DNA of 25,209 nt from Ministeria vibrans ATCC 50519 (Eukaryota > Opisthokonta > Filasterea), in NCBI GenBank assembly GCA_943704425.1, contig CALSCP010002280.1, positions 43,832 to 69,040 on the forward strand, written 5' to 3'. Below the pieces are notes generated by a model. It was not told the DNA's origin and made no database searches. It worked only from the letters and a program-made list of their open reading frames with translations. This document shows positions 22,777-25,209 of the stretch, one piece after another. A program made the translations under genes and the position numbers. Numbering within the stretch: the first letter of the stretch is position 1; every line of letters begins with the position of its first letter.

Positions 22777-25016
22777 ATGTGCGGTGTTTGCGGACTTCTC
22801 TGCGGCTCTGAAGAGTCTCTGGTGGCTCCCGAACTTCTGGAGGGACTCAGCATGCTGCAGCATCGCGGACAGGTGACACACACACGCAATAAAAAAAAAA
22901 AAAAACCTGTCACTTGGGATGATTTACTCAAACAAGTGTTTGATTAGGATGCGGCGGGCATCATGACGTGTGCCAAGGGCGGGACAGTGTACCAGTGTCG
23001 CGGAAAGGGCCTGGTGCGCGACGTATTCACGCAGACGCGCGTGCACCAGCTGCAGGGACACTTTGGCATTGCGCACACGCGATACCCGACGGCCGGGACG
23101 ACGGCCACCGCCGAATCACAGCCCTTTTATGTCAACAGCCCCTATGGGATCTGTCTGGCTCACGTATGTTTGCATTTGGACGGACGGGAGACAAAAAAAG
23201 CCGTTTTTATTATTGTGATGAATGGACAGTGACACAACTTTGGTGTAGAATGGGAATCTGACCAACACTGAGGAGCTGAGTGACTTTCTCAAGAACAAGG
23301 CTCACCGACATGTGAACACGCACTCGGACTCGGAGGCGCTGCTGAACATTTTTGCGCATGAGCTTCTGACGACGGACAAGAGAAGGCACAAAGCAGAGAG
23401 GGGAGTCGCACGAGTGTTTACCTGACTGTGTTGTTGTTGTGGTTTACCACAGGATTGATCACCACGATGTGTTTATGGCCGTTGCCAAGGTGCACCAGCG
23501 CTGCAAGGGAGCATATGCAGTGGTGTTGCTCATTGCGGGCTACGGCATCATTGCCTTCCGTGATCCTCATGGCATTCGGCCTCTTGTCTTTGGCAGTCGG
23601 TAAATCGCTTTTTATTAGAAGAGAATGTAGAATTGACTCAAAAACGTCTCTGTCAATCGACACAGACCCAACACGCACAACAGCTCGCGCAACGACTACA
23701 TTGTCGCATCCGAATCCGTTGTGCTGGACCTCCTCAACTTTCCCGTGTCGTCGCAGTCGAGTGTGTGTCCTGGTGAGTGTGTCATCATCGAGAAGGACAC
23801 CAATGCCGTCCACAGACGTGTCTGTGCACCCCAGACCACTCTCACTCCATGTATCTTTGAGTATGTTTACTTTGCTCGTCCTGACTCGTAAGTCACACAA
23901 GTTTTTTTTTTGTTATGTGTACTGCAAGATGGGGAGAGCGAGAGGGTCAAGTCATTGATTTGAGTTTTTTTTTATGCATCACATTGAGTGTGATATATTC
24001 TCAACGTTATCAGCTCAATATAATTATGATTAAAATTTCTGATATTTGATAGGATTTTGAACGGAGTGAGTGTGTACCGTGCGCGACTGGCAATGGGAGT
24101 GGCACTGGCGCGGAAGCTGCGAGCACAGGGAGGGGATGTGCTGACGGCGGATGTGGTTGTGCCGGTACCAGACACGAGTCGCCCCAGTGCAATGCAGTTG
24201 GCGCACGAGCTGGGTCTGCCCTTTCGGGAGGTGAGAGAAACTGATAAGTCGGGGTGTATGTTTTGTGGGTGTGTGTGTGGGTGTGGGTGTGGGTGCGTGG
24301 AGTGTGAGTGACGGTGATTGAGTGAGAGCGGCAGTGAGTGAATGTGAGTGGCAGTGATTGAGCGAGATTGGTATTTGATCACTCAAAACGATCTAATATT
24401 ATCATAATATGTATGGTAGGGGTTCATCAAAAACCGGTACATTGGCCGTACGTTTATTATGCCTGGTCAAAAGGAACGGTAAGTGCATTAATAATAATAC
24501 TGTTTTATTTGTTTGTTTATTTATTCTTTTATATTTATAGACGACACGCAGTGCGTCGCAAGCTCAATCCAATGGCAATGGAATTTGCCGGAAAGAATGT
24601 TCTTCTGGTGGACGGTACAACAAAAAAACAATAATAAATTTATTAAATACTTTTTGTCTCACTCACTCATTGGGGCTTTTCTTTGGGGTTTTGTCAGATT
24701 CGATTGTGCGAGGCACAACTGCGCGTGAAATTGTGTCAATGGTGCGCGAATGTGGTGCTAAAAAGGTCTTTCTTGCGTCGTGTTCTCCCGAAATTAGGTA
24801 TTGTATATTTCACTTTAGACGCCCCCATCATAATAAATTCAATTTTATATTGTATTGTTTGCTTGCACATTTATACATTCGCACTCACACGCACACACTT
24901 GCAGATTTCCCAATGTGTATGGGATTGACATGCCGGTTGCGACTGAGTTGGTGGCACACGGACGCACGGGCGAAGAGATTGCACAGGCCATTGGGGCCGA
25001 TGGGGTCTACTTTCAG
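22777..25016 (+). CDS. PPAT/ADE4: Amidophosphoribosyltransferase, 3' end beyond the window
   Basis: Ten exons: 22777-22872, 22948-23163, 23249-23385, 23453-23599, 23666-23887, 24053-24230, 24420-24478, 24541-24614, 24698-24797, 24905-25016; 447 residues so far. It transfers glutamine-derived amide to PRPP, the first committed step of purine synthesis, in the cytosol. It starts MCGVCGLL, so Cys2 is the glutaminase nucleophile after Met removal and there is no propeptide, as in E. coli PurF and yeast Ade4 rather than animal PPAT. Motifs: [95 protein letters not shown] and PRPP loop [13 protein letters not shown]. Exon 3 most likely ends at a GC donor (AGAAG|gcacaa). A GT alternative at 23416 would add ten residues. 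The last few dozen residues lie past 25209. Confidence 0.95.
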
Positions 25017-25055
25017 GTACGGACTGACTACACGCACCCACACGCGCACCCACTC

Positions 25056-25138
25056 TCTCTCTATCACTTTGTTTTTCTCTCTCTCTATCACTTTGTTTCT
25101 CTCTCTCTATCACTTTGTTTTTCTCTCTCTCTATCACT

Positions 25139-25180
<42 letters not shown>

Positions 25181-25209
25181 CTTTGTTTCTCTCTCTCTCT
25201 CTATCACTT
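25056..25209 (+). repeat. Array of (TC)n plus TATCACTTTGTTTC units at the right edge
   Basis: Six TATCACTTTGTT copies start near 25062, 25086, 25109, 25132, 25176 and 25202, spaced 23-44 bases by TC repeats. It lies in the intron after the last visible exon of the purine gene and is cut by the window end. Confidence 0.95.

Overview
This is nuclear DNA of an intron-rich eukaryote. About 55 spliceosomal introns can be placed by joining reading frames across GT..AG boundaries, most of them 50-260 nt long. Gene content (a forkhead factor, a SIK/MARK-type kinase, a kinesin-light-chain-like TPR protein, an MRNIP-like protein, a yeast/E. coli-type amidophosphoribosyltransferase) suggests a unicellular opisthokont, either an early-diverging fungus or a unicellular holozoan; the sequence alone does not decide. 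Non-coding DNA is full of simple repeats: (TC)n, (TG)n, (ATT)n, and an intronic motif TATCACTTTGTTTC embedded in TC tracts.

Left part, mostly minus strand. At 118-693 lies the 5' part of a forkhead gene that runs off the left edge. At 946-4296 (first exon possibly at 5537-5597) is a CAMKL kinase with kinase, UBA and KA1 domains. At 5704-9032 (N-terminal exon possibly near 9661-9803) is a 14-exon protein of about eight 42-residue TPRs.

Middle. TFIIB (plus, 10265-11426) is divergent from the TPR gene and convergent with an intronless, membrane-anchored glycosyltransferase-like gene (minus, 11741-12646). Next on the minus strand come an unassigned zinc-finger protein (13109-14002, its 5' exon not found) and a small basic intronless ORF (14616-14924).

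Right part, all plus strand. Glutamate-cysteine ligase catalytic subunit has 20 exons (15712-19973). RPB9 of RNA polymerase II has 4 exons (20276-20988). An MRNIP-like protein has 3 exons (21439-22399). The first 10 exons of amidophosphoribosyltransferase start at 22777, and the window ends inside its next intron in a TC/TATCACTTTGTTTC array.

The genes are mostly unrelated housekeeping functions: transcription initiation and elongation (TFIIB, RPB9), glutathione synthesis, purine synthesis, DNA-damage response, signalling. There is no sign of an operon or dedicated system. The points most worth a second look are the intronic satellite with its single-strand orientation, the kinase architecture, a likely GC-AG intron in the purine gene, poly(A) signals overlapping stop codons, and the intronless glycosyltransferase-like gene.
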